Shown here: in pieces, positions 9,218-17,413 of the stretch
Position numbering within the stretch: position 1 is the stretch's first letter
Layout: every line of letters begins with the position of its first letter
Source: Streptomyces sp. NRRL F-5727
Lineage (GTDB): Bacteria; Actinomycetota; Actinomycetes; Streptomycetales; Streptomycetaceae
Reading direction: 5' to 3'
DNA length: 64,000 nucleotides
Assembly (NCBI RefSeq): GCF_000719555.1
Contig: NZ_JOGX01000025.1
Coordinates: 16,655-80,654, forward strand
Notes under the pieces: generated by a model
Databases searched by the model: none
What the model saw: only the letters and a program-made list of their open reading frames with translations
Told to the model about the DNA's origin: nothing
Position numbers and translations under genes: made by a program

Positions 9218-9840
9218 GATCGACCTGTCTCCCGCAGAGTGATGTTGAGCCGCCCGGTGAGCCCGAGCGACGGATCGGCGGTCCCAGGAAACACCTTCGG
9301 CACGCCGTGGTACACCCACCGCGACTCCCGGCCGAAGACGAACAGGTCCCCCGAGCCCAGCTCCACATCGCTCCAGGGCCGCCCCCGCCCCTCGGCGTTG
9401 CCCAGCCGGAAGACGCACCGGTCGCCGAGGCTCAGCGACACCACCGGCGCCCCGGACCGCTCCTCCCGGTCCTGGTGCATGCCCATCCGGGCGCCGTCCC
9501 CGTAGAAGTTCACCAGCGCCGTGTCCGGCGCGAAACCGCCGTCGTCCCCGTACGCCTCGGCCACCGCGGCCCGCCCCAGCGCGACCAGCCAGTCCGGCAG
9601 TTCGACCGCGACCGAGTCGAGGTAGCGGTACGGGACCCACTGCCGCCCCAGACAGAGCGACCGCACCGACATCACGCCCCCGCCGGGCAGCACGGTGTGC
9701 CGGTACGCCAGCGGCCCGCGCCCGAACTCCCGGCAGGCCGCGACCAGGTCCCGCTGCCGCTCGACCGGCAGCCACCCCGGCACGTGCACCGCGCCCGGCG
9801 CCGGCTCGGCCCGCCCGCGCGGGAACAGCCCCTCGGTCAC
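9214..9840 (-). CDS. alkB: AlkB-type 2-oxoglutarate/Fe(II) dioxygenase
   Basis: Oxidative DNA repair enzyme that removes methyl groups such as 1-methyladenine and 3-methylcytosine. The product has 208 residues. Seen: NFYGDGARMGMHQDREE with the iron ligands His122 and Asp124, the distal histidine in YHGV (His179), and the 2-oxoglutarate-binding RLNITLR motif (Arg197, Arg203). The length is normal for bacterial AlkB. The GTG start at 9840 overlaps the ogt stop by four bases, and its own stop overlaps the permease start, so the three genes form one coupled operon. Confidence 0.93.
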   Translation of the reverse strand: MTEGLFPRGRAEPAPGAVHVPGWLPVERQRDLVAACREFGRGPLAYRHTVLPGGGVMSVRSLCLGRQWVPYRYLDSVAVELPDWLVALGRAAVAEAYGDDGGFAPDTALVNFYGDGARMGMHQDREERSGAPVVSLSLGDRCVFRLGNAEGRGRPWSDVELGSGDLFVFGRESRWVYHGVPKVFPGTADPSLGLTGRLNITLRETGRS

Positions 9841-10343
9841 GCGAGGGCTCCCTCCAGATCCAGCAGCGACCGCTTGCGCTCGAGCCCGGCCGCGTACCCG
9901 CGCAGACTCCCGTCCGCGCCGATCACCCGGTGGCAGGGCCGCACCACCAGCAGCGGATTCCGCCCGATCGCCGTCCCCACGGCCCGGACCCCGGCCCCGC
10001 CGGCCCCGACCCGCCGCCCGATCTCGCCGTAGCTCACGGTCGTCCCGTACGGGATCTCCTCCAGCGCCGCCCAGACCCGCCGCTGGAACTCCGTCCCGGC
10101 GTCCGCGGCCAGCGGCACGTCGAACCGCTCCCGCCGCCCCGCGAAGTACTCCTCCAGCTGCCCCACGACCCCGGCGAAGGCCGCCTGGTCACGGACCCAG
10201 CCGTCCCCGACCGCCACGGCCCCCTTCTGCCCCGGCAGCGAGAGCGACCGCAGCACGGCGCGACCCCCCGTCGAGACCTGCCCGGTCAGCAGCATCTCGC
10301 CCAGGGGGCCGTCGGCGTACGCGTACACGGTGATGTCGTCCAT
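9837..10343 (-). CDS. ogt: methylated-DNA--protein-cysteine methyltransferase
   Basis: Suicide enzyme that transfers a methyl group from O6-methylguanine to its own cysteine. The 168-residue product has the C-terminal winged helix with IPYGTTVSYGEI, the asparagine hinge region (GRNPLLVVRPCHRV) and the acceptor Cys137 in PCHRV. There is no Ada-type regulatory domain, so this is the short Ogt form. Start ATG 10343; a frame extension of 10 residues upstream is less likely. First gene of ogt-alkB-permease, 74 bases downstream of yajQ on the same strand. Confidence 0.94.
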   Translation of the reverse strand: MDDITVYAYADGPLGEMLLTGQVSTGGRAVLRSLSLPGQKGAVAVGDGWVRDQAAFAGVVGQLEEYFAGRRERFDVPLAADAGTEFQRRVWAALEEIPYGTTVSYGEIGRRVGAGGAGVRAVGTAIGRNPLLVVRPCHRVIGADGSLRGYAAGLERKRSLLDLEGALA

Positions 10344-10417
10344 GCCTCCAGTGTGCGAGCCCCGCCGCCGCACGGCTGGCGGCTTTCGGACACGACCCTG
10401 ACCGGCCGGACGCGGGG

Positions 10418-10909
10418 TCAGCGGTAGTTCACGAACTGGATCGCGAAGTCGAAGTCCTTGCCCTTGAGCAGCGCCTGCACGGCCTGCAGGTCGTCCCGGC
10501 TCTTCGAGCTGACCCGCAGCTCGTCGCCCTGCACCTGCGCCTTGACGCCCTTGGGGCCCTCGTCCCGGATGGTCTTCGCGACCTTCTTGGCGTTCTCCTG
10601 CGAGATGCCCTCGGTGACCGACGCGAAGAGCTTGTACTCCTTGCCGGACAGCTGCGGCTCACCCTCGACGTCCAGCGACTTCAGCGAGATCCCGCGCTTG
10701 ATCAGCTTGGACTGGAAGATGTCGAGGATCGCCATCACGCGCTCCTCGCCGTTCGCCTGCATCAGGATCTTCTCGCCCGACCACGAGATCGAGGCGTTGG
10801 TTCCCTTGAAGTCGTAGCGCTGCGAGATCTCCTTCACGGCCTGGTTGAGGGCGTTGTCGACCTCCTGCCGCTCGACCTTGGAGACGATGTCGAAACTGGA
10901 GTCGGCCAT
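10418..10909 (-). CDS. yajQ: YajQ family nucleotide-binding protein
   Basis: The 163-residue cytosolic protein is of the UPF0234/YajQ family, two ferredoxin-like folds that bind nucleotides; some members bind cyclic di-GMP. Seen: [20 protein letters not shown] at the start, RYDFKG, and the C-terminal [17 protein letters not shown] that ends nearly all members. ATG 10909 has AAGGAG nine bases upstream. It is likely the first gene of the minus-strand run leading into ogt. It lies back to back with the tRNA-Tyr gene. Confidence 0.95.
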   Translation of the reverse strand: MADSSFDIVSKVERQEVDNALNQAVKEISQRYDFKGTNASISWSGEKILMQANGEERVMAILDIFQSKLIKRGISLKSLDVEGEPQLSGKEYKLFASVTEGISQENAKKVAKTIRDEGPKGVKAQVQGDELRVSSKSRDDLQAVQALLKGKDFDFAIQFVNYR

Positions 10910-11091
10910 GACTAGTGGCTCCTTGCTCGGGTGCTGTGGGGTACCCCCAAAGCCTAGGGGGTGAGCCACCGCCCGAACCTCTGATCACCCGTCGATCAAT
11001 CCGGTGGCGAACCACCCCCCGGGATCAGGTATTGTTTACGTCGTTGCCGGGGAACACCGCAGAACAGCGGTGAACCAAGGCAGCAACCCAT

Positions 11092-11173
11092 GGCGATGTG
11101 CCCGAGTGGCCAATGGGAGCGGACTGTAAATCCGTCGGCTTAGCCTACCCAGGTTCGAATCCTGGCGTCGCCA
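11092..11173 (+). tRNA. tRNA-Tyr (GTA)
   Basis: An 82-base class II tRNA. The acceptor stem GGCGATG pairs with CGTCGCC (11166-11172). The anticodon GTA is at 11126-11128. A long variable arm and the T loop GGTTCGAATCC are clear. CCA is not encoded. The 3' half from 11124 is the attL repeat of the integrated element, which therefore rebuilds a whole tRNA on insertion. The same gene is the known attB of S. coelicolor SLP1. Confidence 0.97.
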
Positions 11174-11175
11174 CG
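11124..11175 (+). repeat. attL, 52 bp direct repeat
   Basis: Identical over 52 bases to 27612-27663. It covers the tRNA-Tyr anticodon arm through the 3' end plus CG. Identity stops one base upstream (A here, T at attR). Confidence 0.95.
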
Positions 11176-11182
11176 CTTCATG

Positions 11183-11221
11183 AACGGCCCCTGATCTGCG
11201 GAAACGCGATCAGGGGCCGTT
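11183..11221 (+). terminator. terminator after tRNA-Tyr, supplied by the element
   Basis: A 14 bp perfect stem, AACGGCCCCTGATC with its complement at 11208-11221, plus an inner GCG-GAAA-CGC tip. It lies 10 bases beyond the tRNA, inside the element, and replaces the native terminator now displaced to 27668. Confidence 0.75.
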
Positions 11222-11291
11222 TGCGTGTAAACATTGGACCAGGGCGCGACTGTCTCACTCAGTGCCGCTCGATACCGCCCTCTACCAGCCT

Positions 11292-11312
11292 GTGTGGACG
11301 GCGCGTGGACGG
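11292..11312. other. candidate integrase arm-type sites at the left end
   Basis: GTGTGGACGG (11292-11301) and GCGTGGACGG (11303-11312) lie between attL and int. GTGTGGACGG recurs at 27528-27537 next to attR. Repeats of this kind flanking both att sites are expected for arm binding by a tyrosine recombinase; assignment is inference. Confidence 0.45.
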
Positions 11313-11325
11313 CCGTACGGGCCGA

Positions 11326-12711
11326 TCAGACCCCCGCGGGGACGCCGGCGCGGTGCTGGTTCAGCCGGGCGGAGATCTTGGCGTTCGCGGCCTCGTCGCC
11401 GCCCTTCAGGAACTTCGCGTAGACCCGGAAGAGGACCGCGACCGAGTGGCCCGCCCGCTGGGCGACGAGCTGAGGCTCGACGCCGGAGCTGAGCCACGTG
11501 GAGACGGCGGCGTGACGAAGGTCATACGGCCTCTTGGCGAGCTTCGATTCCTGTTCGGACGGGCTGAGCGCTTCCTGCCTGGCATTCGCCCAGACCTCGC
11601 CGTACCCGCTCTCCTGGACCATCCCGCCGCGGGCGGTCCGGAAGATCCGCCCGTCTTCGTGAGTGCCGTACAACGTGACGTGCCACCGGAGCTTCGCCAC
11701 CAGCTCGGGCGGGATCGGGACGTGCCGCACGGCCTTCCGGGTCCGGTGCTTCAGGCCGCGCCGGTCGTGGGCCTCGCCGCTGTCCGTCCAGGAGCTGCCG
11801 GACCGGGCCCGGCTCTCCCGGAGCCGTACGAGCCCCCACCCGCGTCGGGGCAGGTCGAAGTCCTGGAGCCGGATCCCGACCAGCTCCCCAGGCCGGGCGC
11901 CCGCGTAATACAGGCACCCGAAGAACGCCTCCAGGTGTCGCCCGCGGTCCCCCTGCCGGCCGACGGCGGAGAGGAGCGCGGCGGCCTGCGCCGGATCCGG
12001 CACGGCCTCGGGGTCGACTTCTTCCTCGACCCGCTCCGGCGCCTTCCACTTCAGGGCTGCCATGGGGTTCTCGCCCAGCAGCTCGGCGTCCACGGCGATG
12101 CCGAGGGCCTGGTGGAAGATGGCCCGCTTCCGGGCGATGACCGACCCGGACGACGTCTCCCCGTCCAGCCGCCGCGCGCAGGCGTCCAGCGCACGGCGGA
12201 CGAGCATCCGGTCGGAGAGCTGGGAGGTGGGGACGGACTTCCGCTCGACCCACGCGAGGAGTGCGGCGATGTCCGCCGGCGTCTCCTCCTTCCACCGGTT
12301 CACGTTGAAGCCCCAGGTGTAGAGCGCGCGGCGCACGGCCTTCTGGTCACCCATGCCCTTGGTGTCCTTCACCAGGGCGAGCGTGACGGTCGCCATGGCC
12401 TCGGCGAGGTTCCGCCGGGTGGATGCGGGGGAGTGGTCCCACTTCATCTCCACGTAGTTCCTGGCGTGCTGGTACCAGGAGATGTCCTTCGTCTTCTGGA
12501 CCATCGACTTCGGCAGGCCACTGTCGACGTCCCACGGCTCACCCTCGCGGGTAGCGGTGATGAACTGCGCCCGCCGGCTCTCCGCGAGCCCGAGCGTCAG
12601 GAAGGACTCGGAGTGCGGCCGCGTGCCGACCTGCCAGCGGAGCTGGTACGGCTTGCGGTACGGCCGCTTCCTGATGCTCCAGATTCGTACGGTGTAGCTC
12701 CACTCGGTCAC
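11326..12711 (-). CDS. int: tyrosine recombinase (site-specific integrase)
   Basis: Integrates and excises the element at tRNA-Tyr by strand exchange. The 461-residue product has an N-terminal DNA-binding part (about 1-60), a SAM-like core-binding domain (about 70-210) and a catalytic domain from about 235. Catalytic residues seen: Arg273 in YYAGARPGEL, Arg399-His400 in YDLRHAAVS, His422 in AGHS, and nucleophile Tyr431 in FRVYAKFL. GTG at 12711 overlaps the stop of xis (GTGA), which fixes the start; longer upstream frames are shadows of xis. The 3' end is 150 bases from attL, as usual for tRNA-targeting elements. Confidence 0.95.
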   Translation of the reverse strand: MTEWSYTVRIWSIRKRPYRKPYQLRWQVGTRPHSESFLTLGLAESRRAQFITATREGEPWDVDSGLPKSMVQKTKDISWYQHARNYVEMKWDHSPASTRRNLAEAMATVTLALVKDTKGMGDQKAVRRALYTWGFNVNRWKEETPADIAALLAWVERKSVPTSQLSDRMLVRRALDACARRLDGETSSGSVIARKRAIFHQALGIAVDAELLGENPMAALKWKAPERVEEEVDPEAVPDPAQAAALLSAVGRQGDRGRHLEAFFGCLYYAGARPGELVGIRLQDFDLPRRGWGLVRLRESRARSGSSWTDSGEAHDRRGLKHRTRKAVRHVPIPPELVAKLRWHVTLYGTHEDGRIFRTARGGMVQESGYGEVWANARQEALSPSEQESKLAKRPYDLRHAAVSTWLSSGVEPQLVAQRAGHSVAVLFRVYAKFLKGGDEAANAKISARLNQHRAGVPAGV

Positions 12712-12914
12712 GCGGTCTCCAGTTCGTTCAGAAAGGCGTCGAGCGCGCTGCGGCGGACCCGCAGGTGCCCGTTGGGCAGGCGCTTCACCACGGGGCCGTA
12801 GCCGCGGTTGCGCCAGCGGTAGTAGGTGGCTCGGGTGATGCCGATCTCGGCGAGAACGTCGGTCAGGGGAAGCCACTCGTCGGCGGGCTGACGGCGGCGG
12901 GCGGTGCGGGCCAT
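12708..12914 (-). CDS. xis: excisionase, AlpA/MerR-like helix-turn-helix
   Basis: A 68-residue basic protein. EWLPLTDVLAEIGITRATYYRWRNRGYGPVVKRLPNGHLRVRRSALDAFL is a winged-helix of the Xis/AlpA class (helix-turn-helix about 15-38, wing with LPNGHLRV). It should direct Int toward excision. Translationally coupled to int by a 4 bp overlap. Confidence 0.9.
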   Translation of the reverse strand: MARTARRRQPADEWLPLTDVLAEIGITRATYYRWRNRGYGPVVKRLPNGHLRVRRSALDAFLNELETA

Positions 12915-13033
12915 CGGGTCTCCTCCACGGGGCGAAGTTGGGTTCGCATTGCTGTGTGTCGCGACTCAAACGACTCAGAGCGGCTCGGGACGGCTCCGGA
13001 GAGGTGCTTGAGTCGCTTGAGTCGCGACTCCGG

Positions 13034-14425
13034 CTATTGCGGGGCGGTGAGGTTGAGGGTGATTCCGAGGTAGGTGGGCACCTGCTGGCCGTAGGCGTCG
13101 CGGGGCCGGGATCGATGGAGCTGGGGGACGACGGACAGGAGGTTGCGGCCGAACATCTGCTTCGTGCCGATGGCCCGGATGCCGTTGTCCTCGGCCCACT
13201 CCCGCCAGGCGGCCCACAGGGTGTCCACGGGGACTTGCCTGTCGGGGCCGGTGGTGCAGCGCTCGCGGACGAACGCGCTGGTCGGTGAGGCGGTGTCCTG
13301 CATGGTGATGACGGCTTCTTGCGAGGACGCGGGCTCGGTGATCCGGCCGGCGCGCTCCAGGCGGGCGAGGCCGTCGAGAGCCCAGTTCAGGATCCCGGGC
13401 ATCTCGGCGGCGAGCTTGCCGGTGAGCCCGGTGTCCTCCTTGCCGAGCCAGGAGACCGTCATGTTGAGCACGACGAAGCGGCGGGCGATGACGCCGGAGG
13501 AGTCGCCGAAGTTCGGCAGCTCGTTGGTCAGGATCATCAGCCGGGTGGGCAGCTTCCCGGTCCACGGGTCGCGGAACTTCCGGTCGATGTCGATGGTGTC
13601 CTCACCGGAGATGGTGAGCAGCCGCTCGACCACCTGGCCGTTGTCCTTCCCGGACAGCCGGGCGTCGGAGATGACGGCGAGCGGCTTGCCGAGCAGGGTG
13701 GACAGCCCGAAGTTGGAGCCGAGCCCCGCGAGCGTGGGGCCGGCGAGGTTCTCCTTGCCCACCAGCTCCTTCAGAACGCGGGCGATGGTGCCCTTCCCGG
13801 AGCGGGACGGGCCCTTCATGAGCAGGATCTTCTGTTGGTCGGTCCGTCCGGAGAGCACGTACCCGAACCACTCCTGCAGCGCGGCGATGGAGTCGGGGTC
13901 GTCGGGCCAGATGCCCCGGAGGAATGCCTCCCAGGCCGGGGCGGTCGCCGTCGGGTCGTAGTCGTACGGGACGGACACGAGGTTGAAGAAGCCGGGACCG
14001 TGCGGCAGCAGCTTCCGGTCCCGAATGCGTAGCAGCCCGTTCTGGCACGCGACGATCGGGCTCGTGTCGTGCTTGCCCCGCTCGCCGTCGATCCAGGACG
14101 GCGCGTCGGTCTCGGTGGGCAGGAGCGTGATGGCCCCGAGCGCGTCGAGCAGATTACTGATCTTCGTTTTCGTGGGTGCCCATTCCCGCACTTCCGGCTC
14201 GCCGTTCTTGTCGACGCCGGCGAAGAAGGTGGCGTGCTCCAGGCGCTTGTAGAGCCCGGCGCGCATCTGCTGCTCGTCGTACTCCCGCCAGCAGGTGCCG
14301 GTCCACCGCATCCACGACCCGCGCCAGCGGCGCAGCCGCAGGTGTCCGTCCTCGGTGTGCCAGTCGGGCATGATCCGGCGGGCGACAGCGAGCGGGTTGG
14401 ACGGCGAGGGCAGTTCCTCGGTCAT
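13034..14425 (-). CDS. SF3-type replicative helicase of the phage P4 / D5 primase-helicase class
   Basis: Unwinds element DNA during autonomous replication after excision. The product has 463 residues. Seen: a D5_N-like region about 1-180, Walker A GPSRSGKGT (205-213), Walker B-like LAVISDAR (about 249-256), sensor-type RLMILTNELPNF, and a C-terminal winged-helix with RAIGTKQMFGRNLLS. No primase active site lies in this protein; the Prim-Pol is a separate gene just upstream. ATG 14425 overlaps the TGA of the previous gene, so it is translationally coupled. About 120 bases separate it from xis. Confidence 0.88.
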   Translation of the reverse strand: MTEELPSPSNPLAVARRIMPDWHTEDGHLRLRRWRGSWMRWTGTCWREYDEQQMRAGLYKRLEHATFFAGVDKNGEPEVREWAPTKTKISNLLDALGAITLLPTETDAPSWIDGERGKHDTSPIVACQNGLLRIRDRKLLPHGPGFFNLVSVPYDYDPTATAPAWEAFLRGIWPDDPDSIAALQEWFGYVLSGRTDQQKILLMKGPSRSGKGTIARVLKELVGKENLAGPTLAGLGSNFGLSTLLGKPLAVISDARLSGKDNGQVVERLLTISGEDTIDIDRKFRDPWTGKLPTRLMILTNELPNFGDSSGVIARRFVVLNMTVSWLGKEDTGLTGKLAAEMPGILNWALDGLARLERAGRITEPASSQEAVITMQDTASPTSAFVRERCTTGPDRQVPVDTLWAAWREWAEDNGIRAIGTKQMFGRNLLSVVPQLHRSRPRDAYGQQVPTYLGITLNLTAPQ

Positions 14426-14712
14426 GCGGCACTCCTCCCGTCGCTCAGCAGCGGGCAGACGGCCCGGTGGGCGTCGTGGGCAGCGATCAGGGCGTGGACG
14501 CGGCTCTCGCCCCGGACGGTCTCGTACCGCCCGCAGGAGCAGAACCACTCCGCCCGCGGCTCCCCACCCCGCCGGGCGGGTGCGGCGATCCGCAGGAACC
14601 CCACCTTCCGCGGGCCGTCGGCCGGGTGCGGGTCCAAGCCAGAGCGGACGCCTTCGGCGACGACCTTCTCGGCGCCCACGGCCGGGGTGGGCCGGGGCGG
14701 TCGGGCGGTCAT
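14422..14712 (-). CDS. small element protein with a cysteine/histidine cluster
   Basis: A 96-residue protein, unrecognised. The second half has WFCSCGRYETVRG followed by HALIAAHDAHRAVC, so C-x-C, several His and a distal Cys could hold a metal ion. Both ends overlap neighbours by ATGA (helicase downstream, primase-polymerase upstream), so it belongs to the replication operon and may be an accessory DNA-binding protein; that is inference. Confidence 0.7.
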   Translation of the reverse strand: MTARPPRPTPAVGAEKVVAEGVRSGLDPHPADGPRKVGFLRIAAPARRGGEPRAEWFCSCGRYETVRGESRVHALIAAHDAHRAVCPLLSDGRSAA

Positions 14713-15572
14713 GCGGCGGCTCCCAGGGCGGCGTTCATGCCGTTGGTGACGCACCGGCGGGCGTACGGGGCGGGGACGCCGACGGCGATGGCGGCGGCCA
14801 TCAGGTCCTCGGCGATGCCGTCGAGTCCGCAGGGGCCGGGGCAGGCGGTGTGTCGGGCGGCGAGGAAGCGGGCGGCGCCGTAGGCGGCGGTGCCGGCGCC
14901 CTGTTCCGGGTGGGCCCTGATGCTGTCGAGACCGCGCTCCAGACCGGTCTGGACGAACGCCGGGGTGTGGCGGCAGCCGGTGGCGACGCTGCGGTCCCAC
15001 CGGGTCGGGGCGGAAGAGTCCACGGCCGCGCGGGCGGGGGTGGACTCTTCCCTCTCCACCAAGGCGAGGACGGATGGCGGAAGGACCGTGATCGGGCCGA
15101 TACCGGGGCCGAGCCAGCGGGCGTAGGCCATGAGGGACTTGATGTCGACCCCGGGCCGGACCTTGTTCGCGGACCGCATGGCCCCGGAGTAGATCCAGTG
15201 CTCCCCGCGCGTCGTCTGCACGGTCGTGGTGGGCGGGAGCGCGGTGCGGGCCCAGGTGACAGCGTGGGCGTTGTCGAGGTCGACCACGGTGACGCCGGCG
15301 CCGCCGGGGTGGTAGCCGATGGCCCGTGCACGCCGCCACGCAGCCGCCCACTGCGGGGAGGTGAGGGTGTGACGGTCGGTGGTGGCCGCTGCCCAGCCGT
15401 GGCAGGGCCACGGGCAAGCGCAGGGGCCGGGGATCTTCATGTTGGGGCGTCCGCCGCACGCCAGGCCCTCACAGGCCCGGCAGAGGCCGAAGGGCCGCTT
15501 GTCGGCGAGCAGGGGCAGCACCGGGAGTCCGTGTTCAGCGAGGCCGAGGGCGGTGGTGGGGAGGCTGTTCAT
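14709..15572 (-). CDS. bifunctional DNA primase/polymerase (Prim-Pol)
   Basis: Makes primers, and possibly DNA, for element replication. The 287-residue product has the Prim-Pol N-terminal pattern: AEHGLPVLPLLADKRPFG, then a cysteine-rich insert (residues 31-57) that may bind zinc, the metal-binding VVDLD (96-100), and TTRGEHWIYSG corresponding to the family histidine strand. The C-terminal third is unassigned. Together with the helicase it makes a RepPP-like replication system split over two genes. ATG 15572 overlaps the methyltransferase TGA. Confidence 0.85.
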   Translation of the reverse strand: MNSLPTTALGLAEHGLPVLPLLADKRPFGLCRACEGLACGGRPNMKIPGPCACPWPCHGWAAATTDRHTLTSPQWAAAWRRARAIGYHPGGAGVTVVDLDNAHAVTWARTALPPTTTVQTTRGEHWIYSGAMRSANKVRPGVDIKSLMAYARWLGPGIGPITVLPPSVLALVEREESTPARAAVDSSAPTRWDRSVATGCRHTPAFVQTGLERGLDSIRAHPEQGAGTAAYGAARFLAARHTACPGPCGLDGIAEDLMAAAIAVGVPAPYARRCVTNGMNAALGAAA

Positions 15573-16294
15573 GCTGCCCTCCTTGCGCGGGTCTGGGCCA
15601 GGAAGCAGGCGCCGAGGTAGCGGGAGTAGGCGGGCGGGATGGCCTCGGTCAGCTCCTCGCGGACGTCGGTCCATGTGATGTTCATGGCCGCCTGCAACTC
15701 GGGGATCGACGGCTTGCCGCCGCCGTTGCCGTATGGGGCGACGTAGGGCCCGTCGTGGTACTCGCCGTGCCGCCATCCGCGCACCCGACCGAGGTGCTTG
15801 GGGTGGGTGAGCTGGGGTGCGGTCCAGCGGCCGAGTTCGAAGTTGCGGTGGCGCAGGACGCCGAGAGAGAACATCTCCCCGCACAGCCACACGTCCCGGC
15901 GGATCTCCGCCCGTCCGTTGGGCTGCTCGATGACGTACGGCAGGCCGGATGCCTCCAGCAGCTCCCGGGTGGGGGCGACCAGGTCGACGTGGTCGCCGCC
16001 CCAGCCGCGGGAGGCGTTGGTGCCGACCGACAGGTTGCACTTCGCCTGGCACGGCGGCGAGGTGTGGATGAGCGAGAACCGTCCGATCTCCCCTGACGTG
16101 ATCAGGTCGGCGAGGAAGGTGAGGGCGTCGGCCTGGTGGAAGGTGAAGGGGTAGTTCGGGCGCGGGGCGATGTCGACCCCGACGACCTTGAACCCGGCCC
16201 AGTTGTAGCCGGTGCCTGCGCCGCCGGCGCAGCAGTACAGGTCCAGCAGCCACGGCCGGTCGCCGCGTCGCCGGATCGGGAAGAGATGCGTCAT
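15569..16294 (-). CDS. solitary C5-cytosine DNA methyltransferase
   Basis: Transfers a methyl group from S-adenosylmethionine to cytosine in DNA. The product has 241 residues, short for the family, like phage and plasmid enzymes. Seen: motif I DLYCCAGGAGTGYNWAGF (18-35), motif IV SPPCQAKC with catalytic Cys82, motif VI VIEQPNG in place of the usual ENV, and RHRNFEL like motif VIII. A separate large target domain is not apparent, so specificity may be relaxed. ATG 16294 has GGAG nine bases upstream; GTG 16333 is an alternative. No restriction enzyme is adjacent, so it may protect the element from host restriction or mark it. Confidence 0.85.
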   Translation of the reverse strand: MTHLFPIRRRGDRPWLLDLYCCAGGAGTGYNWAGFKVVGVDIAPRPNYPFTFHQADALTFLADLITSGEIGRFSLIHTSPPCQAKCNLSVGTNASRGWGGDHVDLVAPTRELLEASGLPYVIEQPNGRAEIRRDVWLCGEMFSLGVLRHRNFELGRWTAPQLTHPKHLGRVRGWRHGEYHDGPYVAPYGNGGGKPSIPELQAAMNITWTDVREELTEAIPPAYSRYLGACFLAQTRARRAA

Positions 16295-16381
16295 GCTGGG
16301 TGTCTCCAGTTCGTAGCTAGCGGTCTGGATCACGAGGGCGGTCCCGTTCTTTGGCGAGATGGGGGGCCGCCCTCGGCGTTG

Positions 16382-16663
16382 TCAGAAGGGCGGTTCGTCG
16401 CTGTGGCTGTTGCCCCACGGGTCGAGGTGGGGCCGTCGGCGGCGCGGGAGCCGCGGGAGCGGGAGGAGGGGCCAGCGGCGGTCCTCGTCCCAGCAGGGGC
16501 AGGGGGTCCACTCGGTCCCGGCGTACTCGCCGGTCTCGTAGTCGCCGTAGTCCCGGTTGTGCCCGCCAGCGCCGTCGCAGGCGGGGCAGTCGGGGCGGGG
16601 GGTGTCGGTCAGGATGAGTGTGCGGCGGGGCCAGTGGGCCAGCCGGAGGCGCAGACGATGCAT
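16382..16663 (-). CDS. small conserved element protein, zinc-finger-like
   Basis: A 93-residue protein with an arginine-rich start and CPACDGAGGHN ... EWTPCPCW, a DnaJ-like CxxCxGxG half followed by CPC, so a small metal site is likely. The C-terminus is proline/arginine-rich. Unrecognised; similar short proteins sit at this place in other actinomycete elements. Confidence 0.65.
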   Translation of the reverse strand: MHRLRLRLAHWPRRTLILTDTPRPDCPACDGAGGHNRDYGDYETGEYAGTEWTPCPCWDEDRRWPLLPLPRLPRRRRPHLDPWGNSHSDEPPF

Positions 16664-16673
16664 GGGCGGTTCC

Positions 16674-16862
16674 TCAGAGGTTGGAGAGGGCGTCGATGAC
16701 GCTGCTGGCGAGCTGGTTGATGGGGCCGGCGGCTCCGGTGGAGGCGAGGAAGAAGCCGAATCCGGCGGCGGTGAACGCGGAGCCGTAGCCGAGGGAGCCG
16801 GAGCGGAGCAGGAAGAACAGGACGAGTCCGAAGAGGAAGACCAGGGAGATCGTTATGGCCAC
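16674..16862 (-). CDS. small membrane protein of the element
   Basis: A 62-residue protein from GTG 16862, with AAAGGAG seven bases upstream. Two hydrophobic segments (about 3-21 and 27-48, with a glycine-rich FTAAGFGFFLAS) make it a two-helix membrane protein. Probably a spread (Spd)-type or transfer-associated protein; this rests on size and position only. Confidence 0.7.
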   Translation of the reverse strand: MAITISLVFLFGLVLFFLLRSGSLGYGSAFTAAGFGFFLASTGAAGPINQLASSVIDALSNL

Positions 16863-17020
16863 GGAACTACTCCTTTGACGGTGGTTCTGGGGCGGTGGGA
16901 GGCTGTGGGCACCTCGGGTGCTGACAAGCTCGGGGGATGGCCGACGGCGCGTCTGCCTAGCTCCTGCTCGGAGCGGGGTACGTCTCATGACGGGTGCCGT
17001 CGGCCGCTTCGTGTCCTGGG

Positions 17021-17272
17021 TCAGCGGGTGCCGGCGCGGTAGGTGCGGGAGAGCCGGTTGTAGAGCCAGCGGCCGACGCGTATGCGCTTGCCGGTGGCGT
17101 GGCAGCGGCGGCAGTCCTTGCCGGGCTTGGGCTGTCCCTTGCGGTTGGTCTTGATCGCGTAGCCGCGTCCGTGGCATTTGCGGCAGTCGCCGAACGGCGA
17201 CGCCATGCACTTCGTGACGTAACCGAGGGTGACGGTGAACAGGCAGGCGATAGTGAGCAGGGCGGGGGTCAT
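17021..17272 (-). CDS. small membrane-anchored protein with a DnaJ-like zinc finger
   Basis: An 83-residue protein. One N-terminal membrane helix (about 3-21) is followed by CRKCHGRGYAI and CRRCHATGKRI, two CxxCHxxG units as in the DnaJ zinc-binding domain, then a basic tail. A GGGAGGG precedes ATG 17272. Likely a transfer accessory protein on the cytoplasmic face of the membrane; function unproven. Confidence 0.7.
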   Translation of the reverse strand: MTPALLTIACLFTVTLGYVTKCMASPFGDCRKCHGRGYAIKTNRKGQPKPGKDCRRCHATGKRIRVGRWLYNRLSRTYRAGTR

Positions 17273-17313
17273 GGCGGGCCCTCCCGGGCGGTTTCCAGGG
17301 GTTTTCGCAGGTG

Positions 17314-17403
17314 GGCCGCTATCCGCTAGCGGCCAGCTCAGAGCGTGTTTGGGGCGCTAGCGGAGCCGCTAACGTTAGCGGGGGTCGGTGCTATCGCTAG
17401 CGG
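17314..17403. promoter_or_regulatory. cluster of GCTAGC-core palindromes beside traB
   Basis: In 90 bases of non-coding DNA: GGCCGCTA/TAGCGGCC inverted arms (17314-17334) with CCGCTAGCGG inside, CGCTAGCG at 17355-17362, the perfect 16 bp palindrome CCGCTAACGTTAGCGG at 17366-17381, and CGCTAGCG at 17395-17402. It lies just past the 3' end of the translocase gene, where a TraB recognition locus (clt) or a regulator operator would fit. Confidence 0.55.
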
Positions 17404-17413
17404 CTCCGGCGGG

